Positions 21,856 to 33,212 of a stretch of DNA of 64,000 bases are shown here, in pieces. The DNA is from Hortaea werneckii (lineage: Eukaryota > Ascomycota > Dothideomycetes > Mycosphaerellales > Teratosphaeriaceae), in the NCBI GenBank assembly GCA_037044905.1, contig JBAOKB010000162.1, positions 186,001 through 250,000 on the forward strand, written 5' to 3'. Numbering within the stretch: position 1 is the first letter of the stretch; each line of letters begins with the position of its first letter. The notes below the pieces were generated by a model that did no database searches, was not told the origin of the DNA, and saw only the letters and a program-made list of their open reading frames with translations. The position numbers and the translations under genes were made by a program.

Positions 21856-22347
21856 AAGATTCGTTGGTGGGGAGGGGATGAGAAAGGGGAGGGGACGGGA
21901 GTGGTGGGTGGATAGAGCTATAATGTCTATTTTTTAGGGTGTCGCTTGCCTGCCCTGCCCCATCTACGAAGGTGTCTAACTGTGATTACATAGTATCTAA
22001 GGGTGAGGTCTTCTCAGCGTCGTCCGAGTGATAAAGCGACCTTATCGCACGTGCTCGGTCTGTTCGGTCTATCGAGGAGAGGCGGGCAGATCCGCATCCC
22101 AGGGTCCGATCGGGCAGGACCTTCGAACGTCACGCAAGTTGAACAGTGTGAGTGAGAGTGACTCCTCTCAACTTCGCCTCTCCCCCCACCATCATCCCCT
22201 CGTGTTATCCGCCGATATAAGCCACGCGCCTCTTCCCAACTGAGCAACCTTTCAGAGACAACGTTTCCAACCCAATCTGGCTCAGTCCTTTGAACGCGAC
22301 TAAACCCCTTCCCTTTCCTTTTCCCTACCTTCAGAAGAAACCGTTTT
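21856..22347. other. Intergenic region between the RING-ligase and Ufo1-like genes
   Basis: The 492 bases contain the 3' flank of the RING gene and a C/T-rich leader (CCCCTTCCCTTTCCTTTTCCC) just before the next ATG. No gene or repeat was recognised. Confidence 0.5.
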
Positions 22348-25300
22348 ATGCACCCCGAGTCCCCTACCGATTCACCACAACCAACGACTGCAGAACCACC
22401 CGCCGCGGCATTTAACCCGACATTCCCTTCCCAGCATGGCCATCATCCAGCAGACGACCAACCTGTCTCCTCCCTGCCGCTGCCAGCAGGCGAACGCCAC
22501 GATGCTGGAACCACAGCGACAGTCACCGGAGATGGAGACGGGGAGACAACGACAACAAGTCCCGACACCTCGGAGCAACTGGCGCGCGACGCCGCCTTCG
22601 CGGCTTCATTACAGGCAAGCGAACAACAACGAGTGAGCGCCGCACGTGACGAGCAACAACAGCAGCAGTCGAGAAATCAGAAACAGCGGACCTACGCCCT
22701 CCCCACCTCCTCCTCTGCCCGCGACGCCAAACCGTATAGCCGAGTACGAGAATGCTGCGATGGCGACGCCGTTTTCGCAGCGCGCGGGGGCGAGGAGAGA
22801 GGGACCGGGGTTCGAGGTGATTAAGAAAGTTAGGAGTCCCGGGGATAAGAGGGCGCCGGTTTTGGATTTGCCTAATGGTATGTTTTGCTTTGTCCCATTT
22901 CAGACTGACGAAATGGGGGATCAGGGGGAAAATGGACGGGAGGGTGGGAAGATGAGGGAACAGGAGAGAAAGTCATTTCATTTGCTAACCACGATAAAAA
23001 ATCTCCAGAGGTCCTGACCCACGCCCTCGCACACCTCGCCCCAACGGACCTCACATCGGTAGCGTCCGTATCGAAACGCTTCCACGAGCTGGTCACAGGC
23101 CCGCACGCCTGGCGCAGCGCTTTCGCGCACTACTTCCCGGGCCCGGACACGATGCACGCGGATCTCGTGAACGCGGCGGACGAGGAGACGCTGGCGCAGC
23201 AGCAGGCGGTCGTCAGGTCCGAACGCCGCGCTTTCACGCGTCTGAGTGCGCTCGCGTCCTGGCGCAGCGAGTACATCAATCGCACGCGGCTGCTGCGGTC
23301 GCTTGCGCGCGGGAAACCCGTGCAAGTCGCTTCTGGCTCGTCGGGTTCTTCTTCGCGGAGTGGTGGTGGTGGGGGACAGAGCCATAATGCTCAGCCGACT
23401 ATCATGTATAACTCGCAGCTTTTCACGACGATTAATCACCTTCACGCCACTTTCGCAGGGAGTGCGACGGGCAGCGGTGGGGGAGGTCCTGGTCATAAGA
23501 AGTTCCCGCGTTTTATCCATGGAGCGGACGATACAGGAACGGCGACGACGTCGGATCCCGGCGCGGGGAAAGTCGATAGTTGGGGGCAGTCGGATCCGCA
23601 GTTCTTTGTGCAGTTCGCGGATCGGTTTCCAGGGGATTCGCAGTACGGGCTCGGACCTGGCGAGGTGGTCGGGGTCCCCAACGTGATGGATGTCAGCCAA
23701 CCTTACGGGCTCGTGTATGGCGAGGGCTCCCCCGGCGGCATGGCGTATTATCGCGCGACTGAGGAGATGCGCGGGCGGTTCCTCATGTTCTCTTCCGCCA
23801 TGTCGGTGCCGGAGATTGGGATCCCGCGTCTGCAGTCGGCGACGGAGGCGATGACTAGTATCTGGATCGCCAAGTCCAGCACTATCCCTTCGCTGACCGA
23901 GGGCTTGATTGGGATTATGACGGGCTCGTCCCTGGGAGTGGTGAACGCGTATAGTCTGGGTTCCACCGGGAACGGAGGGACCAGCAATCGCGATCATCGC
24001 TTCCTTCGGGGCGAGACGACCGCACGTTGGGTGCTTAGCCCGGGTGTTCCGATCATTTCTATCGCTGTGGATCCAGAGTACAGCCTCGCGCGACAAGCCC
24101 AGAACCGCATCTGGGCCGTCGCTTTGAACGCGCTAGGGGAAGTCTTCTACCTCACCAAATTCCCCAAGCGTCCCGCCCTCGACCGCGCAGTGCCCATGGA
24201 CGACGAGCTCGCCGAGCGCACCGCCTGGCTCACCGGCCGCAGCGTCTACTGGAACCTCGTCGAGCCGAGCAGGCGCGTCGCGAAAGTGGACCCCTATGCC
24301 GAGGCCGGGGCCGATGGGAGTTACTCGCCTCGCTCCTCCTGGAACGGCATGTGTCTCAGCGCCGAACAGATCCGTGCGGAGACGCTGGAGATTGAGGCGT
24401 TTGCGCGCAAGAAACCCAAGGATTTCCGTGCCGTCTGTTCGAGCTGGGATATGCGACGACGGCTTGAGGTGGATTTCGCGGGCGATGATGGGAAATCATG
24501 CCGGTGAGAACGTGGTTGTTGTCGAGTGTGGTCTGGAAGAGGATGGCATGTCGACGGCGGCTGTTCAGAGGTTCACTCGGTGTAGGTTTCAGGAAGGTGG
24601 GGTTACTGGTGGGAGTGTGACTCCGCCTTCGATGACCAGTGGGACGACTGAGGTCTCCAGTGAGCCTTCGCTGTTTGGAGGTGGGACTTCGCCGCCTGCT
24701 GAACCGGTGCCCGCGCCTTCGTTGGACCGTCTTGAAGGTGCGCTCCCTGCGGATGATTTTGGCGGGTCTATCACTCCGCGTCCCATGTCTGAAGAATGGC
24801 GGACTTCGAAGATGACGTTCGGCGGTCTGAGGAAGGTCCAAGTTCTTGCTACTACGATTGACAATTCCACCTTCGCCACGCAGACTTGCTCAGAGGACCC
24901 ATTACTTGGCTTTTCCGGACGTTCGACAACTTCCTCGCCATCTTTGACACCGCTCTCGCCTTCTGAGCAGGCGTCTGGAAACAATCCGGTCGATGTGCCG
25001 GGTCAGCGGGCTCGGCTATTCGCCATCGGAACCAAAACCGGCAGCGTTCTAATCTGGAACATCCGCGCTCCTTTCCCAAAGCAGCCGAAACGACCAACAC
25101 CATCGACCCCGTCCGCATCATCTACACGGACTCCCCGCAAATCTCCTGCCTCGCCCTGTCGGCCCTCTACCTCGTGCACGGCGGCAGCGACGGCCTCGTC
25201 CAAGCCTGGGACCCGCTGGGCTCCAGCCTCCAACCCATCCGCACCATGAACTCGCGCTTCAGCGCGCGCGCCCGTCGCCGACTCGCCCAGGCCCAGGCCT

Positions 25301-26438
25301 CCCGCAAGGCGTCGGCATCAACCTCTTCGCCGCGGGCGCCATCACGCTGGACCCGGACCCGACCGTGCTGCGCGGCCTCGTCTCCCTCGGCATCAACCTG
25401 CTCTACTGGTCCTTCAGCTCCTCCGCCGCAGACCAATACCGCTCCTCTGCCAAGCGCCGCCTCCGACGCTCCGAGCGTGGGAGTAATAACGTCACTGGCA
25501 CTGGCGGCGGGTCGGGTTTCTCTACCGCCACGCGGAATAATCTCAAGGATTATATCGCCCATGAGCAGAACGAGCTGGAAGTCGAGAAGGTGCAGCGGAA
25601 GCGGGAACATCAGCGGTTCGTGGGGAGGTATGGCACGGAGTTCTTGGATGGGAGTGAGGAGGAGCAGATGGCTTATGTGGCTATGATTAGCCAGGAGTCG
25701 TTTGAGAAGGAGGCCATGGGGAGGTCTGCTTCGTCTTCTGCGTTTGGGGGGCCTGCTGTGAAAGAGGGGAGTGCGGCTGTGGGCCGTACTTGCCAGTGGT
25801 GATGGGAAGGATCCTCCGTCGCGGAATGGCGGTGTGAGGGATTTTTCGAACGGGAATGCGGGGGCTAGCCATAGCGGCAGTGGTGGTTCTGACGCTCCTG
25901 CTTCGTCCTCAACGCCTGGTGGGAGGGTTCAAGAGGACGAAGAGATGGATGCCGATGTCGCCGAAGCGATCCGGCAGAGTTTACTTTCATCTTCTGCACA
26001 AGCGGATGGTGGGGAGTTGAATGCGTATGAGATCCCCTTTCGACGGAAGAAGTCCTCTGCTGCTAAGGATGGGAGAAATTGTTTGATCGTCAGGGGACGA
26101 GTGAGATGCAGGATACGGCTTCGATGGACTTGCCGTCGGGTTCGGGTCGTCAACACAATGGTGGAGATGGTGGTAGTGGGGATGGTGAGGGGAGTAGGGA
26201 AAATGAATTGGACGATCTGGAGTTTGCTATGCAGTTGAGTTTGGCGGAGGAGGAGAGTCGACGGGAGCAGCAGCGGAAGCAGCAGCAGTGGGAGGGGGAT
26301 GCTGGGGATGGTGATGATGAGGATAGGTATGGCGATGAGGATAGATATGGGGATGGGGATGGAAATGGGGATGAGTTTCCAGCGTTAGTGGAGGGAGGAA
26401 GGGTGATGAAGGGGAAGGGGAAGGCGAGGATGGTGTAG
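22348..26438 (+). CDS. Ufo1-like SCF F-box protein with C-terminal UIM motifs, about six frameshifts
   Basis: Exon 1 is 22348-22877, the intron is 22878-23008 (GTATGT...CTCCAG), and exon 2 runs to the stop at 26438. Across the junction the F-box reads LPNEVLTHALAHLAPTDL then VSKRFHELVTGPHAWRSAF. The long middle part (YNSQLFTTINHLHATF, TSIWIAKSSTIPSLTEG, LFAIGTKTGSVLIWNIRAPF, LYLVHGGSDGLVQAWDPLG) is a WD-like propeller. Near the end, VAEAIRQSLLSS and LEFAMQLSLAEEE are ubiquitin-interacting motifs. In yeast, Ufo1 is an SCF substrate receptor whose UIMs limit its own abundance. Frame breaks lie near 22685, 24495, 25078, 25297, 25770 and 26075, several next to CCC, GGG or AAA runs. The gene was probably intact before sequencing. 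Confidence 0.8.
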
Positions 26439-26979
26439 GTAGAGCTTGAGGAGTGTAATTTGTTGGTTGAAAGCTGTATTTATGATAATTGGATTCTATA
26501 TGGTATATTTATTGTGGCATTGATTCGTTTGGAGCGAGATTATAGAAGAATCGATCTTGATTGAGTATTTTCATTGAACTTCAGTTAAATGCTGGGCTGT
26601 GACGAAGCCAAGCTTTGGAGGAGGTGGTCCGTGCGATGCCCCGATGTTGTTCATCCGCAAGCTCAGTTACCGTATCGACAACCAGGACACGTGATTCATT
26701 CTGGCATCCGCTTCCCCATTTACGCCATACTGCACGACTTCATTCCACCCAATTAATCCTTGACGAGATCCCGACTCCCCGCCCTCGACCGGAAAATCCC
26801 ACCCCGCCCCGCGCCTTCGCCGACCGCTGATTGTGCAAACACCACCACCTCCACCACCTCCGCCGCGACCACCGACCCCCGCGAACTGATACTCCCCCGT
26901 TCCTTCGCCACGAGAGATCGGAATAGAAGACGAAGAAGAAGATTGTGGGTAGCGTTTTCAGCATCTCGCCGACGTCAAC
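26439..26979. other. Intergenic region upstream of the PP2A gene
   Basis: No gene is supported in 541 bases. The distal half is pyrimidine- and CCACC-rich and leads to the PP2A start at 26980. An AT-rich segment near 26460-26560 is probably the 3' flank of the Ufo1-like gene. Confidence 0.5.
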
Positions 26980-28677
26980 ATGTCGGAAGCAGCGGCACTC
27001 CGTGACCAGCCCCTGGTGCGTAGCCTTGAATGTTACCGCATTAGCCCCACCCTCTCCTTCCCAACTGCCTCCTTTTGAACGAAGATGGCAGACACAGTCT
27101 AACATGGCCCCCTCCGATAAAGCAGGCGGACACCGAGATGGCAGAAGGCGGCAAAGTAGCACACACCCTCGGAGGCACCTTCGACCCGCCCTCCATCCCC
27201 AGTCTGGACGGCTGGATCGAGAACCTCATGGCCTGCAAGCAGCTCAGCGAAGAAGACGTCCGCCGACTATGCGAAAAGGCCCGCGAGGTCCTACAAGACG
27301 AGTCTAACGTCCAACCCGTCAAATGCCCTGTCACCGTCTGCGGCGACATCCACGGCCAATTCCACGACCTAATGGAACTCTTCAAGATCGGCGGGCCTAA
27401 CCCGGACACCAACTACCTCTTCATGGGCGACTACGTAGACCGCGGCTACTTCTCCGTCGAGACCGTCACCCTCCTCGTCGCCCTCAAAATCCGCTACCCC
27501 CAACGCATCACCATCCTGCGAGGGAACCACGAGTCCCGCCAAATCACCCAAGTCTACGGCTTCTACGACGAATGCCTGCGCAAATACGGCAACGCCAACG
27601 TATGGAAATACTTCACCGACCTCTTCGACTACCTGCCACTGACGGCGCTAATCGACAACCAAATCTTCTGTCTCCACGGCGGCCTCTCCCCCTCCATCGA
27701 CACCCTCGACAACATCCGCGCCCTGGACCGGATCCAGGAAGTCCCCCACGAAGGGCCCATGTGCGACTTGCTCTGGAGCGACCCGGATGACCGCTGCGGC
27801 TGGGGCATAAGTCCCCGTGGTGCTGGGTACACGTTCGGCCAGGATATCAGCGAGGCGTTCAATCATAATAATGGTCTCACGTTGGTGGCGCGCGCGCATC
27901 AGTTGGTTATGGAGGGGTATAATTGGAGCCAGGATAGGAATGTGGTTACGATTTTCTCTGGTAAGGTTTTTCTTCGACCCCCCTCCTGCAACTTTTTATG
28001 TGCGATCCTTTGTGCCTCTCGCTCTCTCTTTCGGGTTTGGTGGTAGGGGAGGACGTTCTGATGGGGAAATTCGCGGGTTGGAGGGAGTGGGAGAGAGGGA
28101 TCAGGGTCGAAAGAGAAGGGAAGAAAAGAAAAGACATCGAGGGCGAGGATGGAGAGTTTGGGCCGTCCAGATAAGACGAATTGGAGAAGGGAGCATTGCG
28201 GATCTGGGAATTTCTCTCTCTCGCTCCCTGCCCGCGTTGGGAAAGCAGAAGGCAGGAGGTCTTGATCAAGAGGCGCTCGTCTACATGGATAAGAACGACA
28301 AAGAGAAGGCCGATTGCAAAGAGAATATGAGTTGCAGATGAGGAAGAGGAAGAGAAAGAGAGAGAGTGAGAGAAGACCAAAAGGGCCTTTTGCTAACGTG
28401 TCTTTCTACGAATACAGCCCCCAACTACTGCTACCGCTGCGGCAACCAGGCGGCGATTATGGAGATCGACGAGCATCTCAAGTATACTTTGTACGTTATC
28501 CTTTCCCCTTTGCCAGCCGGCAACATCGGATGAGGAAGGCGAGAAAAGAAAGAAGAAGAAGAAAAAAGAAGAACCAAAGACTAATGACTCAAACTCCGCT
28601 ACAGCCTCCAATTCGACCCGTGTCCCCGCGCTGGCGAACCCATGGTCTCCCGCCGAACGCCGGATTATTTCCTTTAG
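26980..28677 (+). CDS. Serine/threonine protein phosphatase 2A, catalytic subunit
   Basis: Four exons, 26980-27015, 27126-27960, 28418-28490 and 28605-28677, give 338 residues. Metallophosphatase motifs are GDIHG (85-89), GDYVDRG (113-119) and RGNHE (144-148), with later histidines in HGGLSPS and ARAHQLVMEGY. The C-terminus ends RRTPDYFL, the PP2A tail whose final Leu is carboxymethylated and which binds B subunits, so this is PP2A rather than PP4 or PP6. It is the catalytic part of the heterotrimer controlling cell cycle, morphogenesis and stress signalling. Exon 1 codes only 12 residues (MSEAAALRDQPL) and extends the N-terminus beyond the usual 309-aa length. Intron 2 is 457 nt and purine-rich, far longer than the others. 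Confidence 0.96.
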
Positions 28678-29726
28678 GAAGAAGAGGAAGAGGAAGAGAA
28701 AGAGAAAGAGAAAGAAAGGGCAACAGAAACGTGAGGGGGAAAGAAAAGCAGGGAGAAAGGGGGAAGAATATTACCTAGGTTGCCCTGCTTAAACGAGTTC
28801 CATAATCACCATCAACTACCATTTGACTCCAACCCGGCCTCGAGAAAGTAACCGCGCATCACGCAGTAGCTAGACGAAATATAGGGACTAGCCAGGAAAG
28901 GAAATTCAGATAAAGGCGGAGAGGGCTGGTTCTAGCTAACTAGCTAGCTAACAGGCTGCTGGCTGGCTGTGGCGGGGGTCTTGAACGAAATGCATTTTTT
29001 TCTTCTTCCTTTCTTCCTTTTTGACACCTTCACCCCCACCAAAGGCCACCAAAGGGGACCTCTCGCTTTTGTTCCCTGTTCTTTTTTCCTCTCATAACTT
29101 TTTCCTAACACTAACAAGTGGACTTTCCTTCGAAGGGGGAAAAAAAAAAAAAAAATTGGAGGCGTGTAAATGAAACTCCAAATCCCAGCTCACGGGAGGA
29201 CGAAACCGCGTACTTCTGCGGACCCCAAATGGTTCTTGGTCCCGCTGTTAGGAAGGTTACGATGGTAAGAGGATTAGGAAGGGGGAAAAGGCAAAAAAAA
29301 AAAAAAAAAAAGAAGCGGAAAGTGATTCATGATATTTCCAGGGAGAAATTCTTCCCATCTATTGTAGCTGAGAGAGTATTAGATCTTAATTTCTCCCTTC
29401 CACTATTTCCTTTCTTTCCCTTTTCTCTCCCCTCTCCCTAACCCCTCCTCCGCGCCTTTCTTCTATGCTGCACTCTCCAACGCTAGCTGGAGACGAGATG
29501 GTTACGATTTGAACAGCGCATTTCTCCCATATCATCCCGTTTCCTGATTCTCTTTCCATCCATCTATCCATCGCAGAAATATTCAAGAAGCAGAGGAAGA
29601 AAAAAAAAGAAGAAGAAAAAAATCTCTATCCCCAAATCGGATCAACCAAAAACACCCTACCCGCTAAACCTAGCAGCCATTCATTCATTTCCAGTAAAAA
29701 AAAAAAAAGAAAACCCTTTCATCTTT
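28678..29726. repeat. 1-kb low-complexity homopurine/homopyrimidine region
   Basis: Between the PP2A stop and the methyltransferase stop (convergent genes) lie GA-rich runs at 28677-28725, T/C-rich runs at 28990-29100, A16 at 29140-29155, A19 at 29293-29311, and further GAAGAAG/A-rich runs at 29590-29710. No frame here looks coding. A palindrome-rich patch of CTAGCTA units lies at 28932-28952. The region must hold the 3' ends of both genes. Confidence 0.7.
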
Positions 29727-31205
29727 TTAAAGCGGCACATCCTCCATCATCTCGACGGCCCCCTCCCTCCCAACAGTCAAAATCACATCACCCAGCGTCT
29801 TAGTCGCGAACCCGGCCTCGCAGTACGCGAAATAGTATTCCCATTTCCGCTTGAAAGTTTCGATTTCGTCCTCGGACATCTTGGTCCCTGGGCCTTCCTT
29901 CCCACCCGCATGTTCATCCAGCAGCGCAGGTCGGATCTTAGACGCGAAATTCTGCATGAAGGACTGGCGCCAGAGCCGCAGGGTTTTGGCGTAGTGGGGT
30001 CCGATATTCTCGATGCTTTCGGGGATTAAGCGCGGCTGCTGCTGCTCCTCCTTCTTCCCCCCTCCAACATCCTTCTTCTTCGACGAAGGCGTCGATCCCA
30101 TCCGCACCGCATCCAACAACTGCGTGACCGTCGGCAGATGCCCGCCGGGGAAAATATACCGGCGGATGAAATCGTCGGAATTCCGATATCCCTCGTACCG
30201 GCTCTCAGGCATAGTAATACACTGGAAGACCGCGACGCCGCCTTCGGATTTCAGGAGGGTGTCGATACAGCGGAAGTAGGTCTCCAGGTACTCGGCGCCC
30301 ACGGCCTCGAGCATCTCGATCGAGACGACCTTGTCGAACTTCTCGCGGTCGGTGCGACCCGGAACAAGGGCGCGGTAGTCGGTTAGCAGGACGGTGATGC
30401 GGTCGGATAAGCCGGCGGCCGCGATGCGTTGTTCGGCGAGGAGTTTCTGTTCGGCGGAGAGGGTGAGGGAGGTGACGCGGCAGCCGGTTTGTTGGACGGC
30501 GAGGATGGCGAAGGAGCCCCAGCCGGTGCCGATCTCGAGGACGTGGTCGGAGGGCTTGATGTGCGCGTTTGTCAGGAAGCGGGTCAGTTTGCGGTGTTGG
30601 GCTTGCTCGAGGGTTTCTTGGCTGCTGGCTGGGTCGGTCTTGGGGAGCCAGATCGGGCAGGAGTAGGTCATGTCGGGGGACAGGAAGGCGGCGAACATGT
30701 CGTTGCTGATGTCGTAGTGGGCGGAGATGTTCAGGCGGGCGTTGGTGAGGGTGTTGGTGCTGCGGACGAAGCCGGCGATTTTGCCGCTGAGGGTGGAGGT
30801 GAAGGTGGTGCCGTTGGCGAGGTAGTTGCGGTTCGTGATGAAGACCTTGAAGAAGGCCGTGAGGTCGGGACATTCGACTTCGCCGAGCATGTAGCTCTCT
30901 GCGAAGCCCATGTCGGCGAAGATGGCGAGCCGCACCCAGAACAGGTCATTGAGGACGCGGAGTTCGGCATGGGGGGTGGTGTAGACGGATTTCTCGGTCT
31001 CGGGGGCTGCGGATGCCCTGCGAGGACTTCCGCATACGGTGAGGGTGCCATCTGTATCGGTGATTTGCAACGAACCGACTTGGATCTGTTTCAACAGGTT
31101 GAGGATGGCGGCGCGGGAAAAGGATAGCAGCGGCGGCCATGCATAAGATCCGGCATAGGTCGCTAACGCCGTCGCGCGGTCGGTCAGAGGGGAGAGTAAA
31201 GTCAT
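29727..31205 (-). CDS. Cyclopropane-fatty-acyl-phospholipid synthase-like SAM methyltransferase
   Basis: An uninterrupted 492-residue frame runs from ATG 31205. The longer open frame to 31232 begins with TTG, so the ATG is preferred. Residues 162-183 (AHYDISNDMFAAFLSPDMTYSC) match the CFA-synthase block preceding the SAM domain. The SAM motif I is VLEIGTGWGSF (222-232). VVSIEMLEAVGAEY, FQCITMPESRY and FIRRYIFPGGHLP are further family signatures, the last being the substrate-site region. Members transfer a methylene or methyl group to unsaturated acyl chains of phospholipids. In fungi the group also includes sphingolipid C9-methyltransferases, but those are membrane-anchored and this protein shows no clear transmembrane pair. 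A Lys/Glu/Gln-rich insert (residues about 386-402) is fungal-type. Confidence 0.88.
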   Translation of the reverse strand: MTLLSPLTDRATALATYAGSYAWPPLLSFSRAAILNLLKQIQVGSLQITDTDGTLTVCGSPRRASAAPETEKSVYTTPHAELRVLNDLFWVRLAIFADMGFAESYMLGEVECPDLTAFFKVFITNRNYLANGTTFTSTLSGKIAGFVRSTNTLTNARLNISAHYDISNDMFAAFLSPDMTYSCPIWLPKTDPASSQETLEQAQHRKLTRFLTNAHIKPSDHVLEIGTGWGSFAILAVQQTGCRVTSLTLSAEQKLLAEQRIAAAGLSDRITVLLTDYRALVPGRTDREKFDKVVSIEMLEAVGAEYLETYFRCIDTLLKSEGGVAVFQCITMPESRYEGYRNSDDFIRRYIFPGGHLPTVTQLLDAVRMGSTPSSKKKDVGGGKKEEQQQPRLIPESIENIGPHYAKTLRLWRQSFMQNFASKIRPALLDEHAGGKEGPGTKMSEDEIETFKRKWEYYFAYCEAGFATKTLGDVILTVGREGAVEMMEDVPL

Positions 31206-32498
31206 GGGTGTATCCGGGTTGAAGGTGACCAATGGAGCTGGTTCCGGTGCAACGTCACCCAGTCGGAGATTCTATAGTATGTCCAGCAGTAGCAATGCGC
31301 CTCTAGATCTTGCTCCAACGCTTGAACGCTGCAGTATATACAGTGGAGAGGAAACGACTGGGGAGTGTAGCGATGCAGTGAGAGAAGTGAGAGAGATGAG
31401 AGAGAGTACGGGATAGAGGTAGAGAGAGTGTGTCGCGAAAAAGGTAAAGATGCGATGGGCCAGGAAGGCGACTGGTGAAGTCACTGAATTACAGTTTGGA
31501 GCGCCGGGGCATTCGGTTGCCGGCGGCGACATTTCTGCCTCCGTCCAGTCCAATGCAGCTCGTGAATGGGATGGGAACCCGGATCCGGCGACAGTGCACC
31601 GGAATGCGGGCCCCAAAAACTGCAAGGTACCGTGCATTATGACCACTACGGAATCAGTATATCCAGCGATAATAATGTATGTGTACATGTCGTCCTCGTG
31701 CTCGGATGATTAATAATACCTTAAGGTACGGCTGCAGGTGTACAGTACAGCTGGAATGGTGTTGATTCCGCCGACGTCATGATTGGATCTTTCGAGTATG
31801 GTTGCTATGCGGGCAGCTGTCTTAGTCCCGGCCTCTTTTCTTTTTCCTTTTCTGCTGGACGTAAGAATCCGCGCGGTCTACACCCACGCACGGGGTCTGC
31901 GGGATCTGTCATTTTACTTCGGCAACCCGTCAACATTGAAGATATGGCAGCCTTAGTCATGCCCTTGATTTGCGGCAATAATGTTCTCGTCGGTGGACGT
32001 CTTGAACACCTTCGGATCTGGCTGTCGACGGCGGAGATTAAAGTCTTTCCCCCGATCCTCTGCCCCATGATGCTTAGTGGGGCGATTTATCCCCCGTCCG
32101 GCCCGATCGGGGTGCTCGTTCGGATCCCATCTTTTGTGTGTGAACTGTTTGAAACTCATACAGATGAGCACTGCATTCTGCATTGAGTCGCCGTACTGTA
32201 TCCATGGAATGAAGCGCGAACTGTCTAGTCATGTATGAGGATGCAAACATCAACGTCACTCGCTGTAAATCCAATCCAATGGAAGAAATTCCGAGCTGTC
32301 GTCACCTCGGCTCGTCCATCCGAGCAAATGGCTAGGGCAAGATGGGGAGACGCGCCTCGACGCGTCTTCCCTGATCGCGCAGCCTATACCTTACCATCAA
32401 TTCACACACCCATCCCATTCGCAACAGTCCATAGTACTTTCACTACCACTCTCCGCGAGCATACACTACTACCAAGGAAGACACTGAGAAGAAAGAAA
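31206..32498. other. 1.3-kb divergent intergenic region
   Basis: This lies between the CFA-synthase-like gene (minus) and RNase H2C (plus). Overlapping short frames, such as 31779-32186, have no recognisable domain. GAGAGA repeats near 31380-31430 sit in the leader of the minus-strand gene. No RNA gene was recognised. Confidence 0.45.
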
Positions 32499-33212
32499 AT
32501 GCTAGCCATCAAACCCTCCCCCCGCAACCCTCACCAATCCAAACCCCTCCACCCCAACATCCTCCCCTGTTCAATCCACCACTCCGGTCCCATCAAGGTC
32601 TCCAAACGCTACTGGTCGCCCACTACCACCACCACTGCACACGACGATAGCACCACAAAGCTCCAAACCGTCCACTTCCGCGGCAGGAAACTACAAGGCC
32701 GACGGATCCAGCTCCCGCAGGGTTACATAGGGAAAATCCTACAGAAGACTGATGACGAGGAAGATGTAGTAAAACAGCCAAAAGGCCATGAAGCCGCTGC
32801 CGAAAATGCAGCAGAGGGAGAAGAAGCTGGGGAAGATGGGAACATTTCCGACAATGCCACGCCAGTCAGGAGATTAGAAACGAAGGGGACGTTTGATTCC
32901 CTGACTATCTGGGGCCATGACCATGCGGCGGGAGGGGAGGGAGAGGATGAGTTTGCGAGGGGGGTGGGGGAGTGGATTGGGTTTGCTGAGGCTGTAAGTC
33001 TTTTCTTCTTCCTTTTTTTTTTCTTTTTTCTTTTTCTTTCTTTCTTTCTTGTTTTCATTTGACTCTTTTAGAGAAATGTAATTACGAAAAGCATGACAGA
33101 AAAGCGGGGTTGGAAGCAAGTCATAGAAGTCGGAGGAAAGATGCTGATCAAGGGCGCAATAGCTCCACACCGTGTCGGGATTATAACTCATGGTTATGAT
33201 ATTCATGATTAA
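32499..33212 (+). CDS. Ribonuclease H2 subunit C (Rnh203-like)
   Basis: Exon 1 is 32499-32993. A 78-nt intron with an extreme T-rich tract (GTAAGT...TTTTAG) leads to exon 2, 33072-33212, for a 211-residue product. Family blocks are NILPCSIHHSGPIKVSKRYW, TVHFRGRKLQGRRIQLPQGY, FDSLTIWGHDHA and FARGVGEWIGFAEA. RNase H2C is a non-catalytic subunit that scaffolds the heterotrimer removing ribonucleotides from DNA. The conserved domain ends at exon 1. The second exon adds 46 residues without obvious conservation, so reading through to the stop at 33062 is an alternative. An acidic insert (about residues 85-110) separates the two halves. Confidence 0.85.

Noticed and set aside
22978..24096. 372-aa frame antisense to the Ufo1-like gene
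   Set aside because: Arg/Pro-rich shadow of a GC-biased coding strand; the sense strand has the F-box.
30205..31127. Long plus- and minus-strand shadow frames in the methyltransferase gene
   Set aside because: The minus frame at 29727-31205 has all catalytic motifs; the others are low-complexity His/Pro/Arg or Gly/Val.
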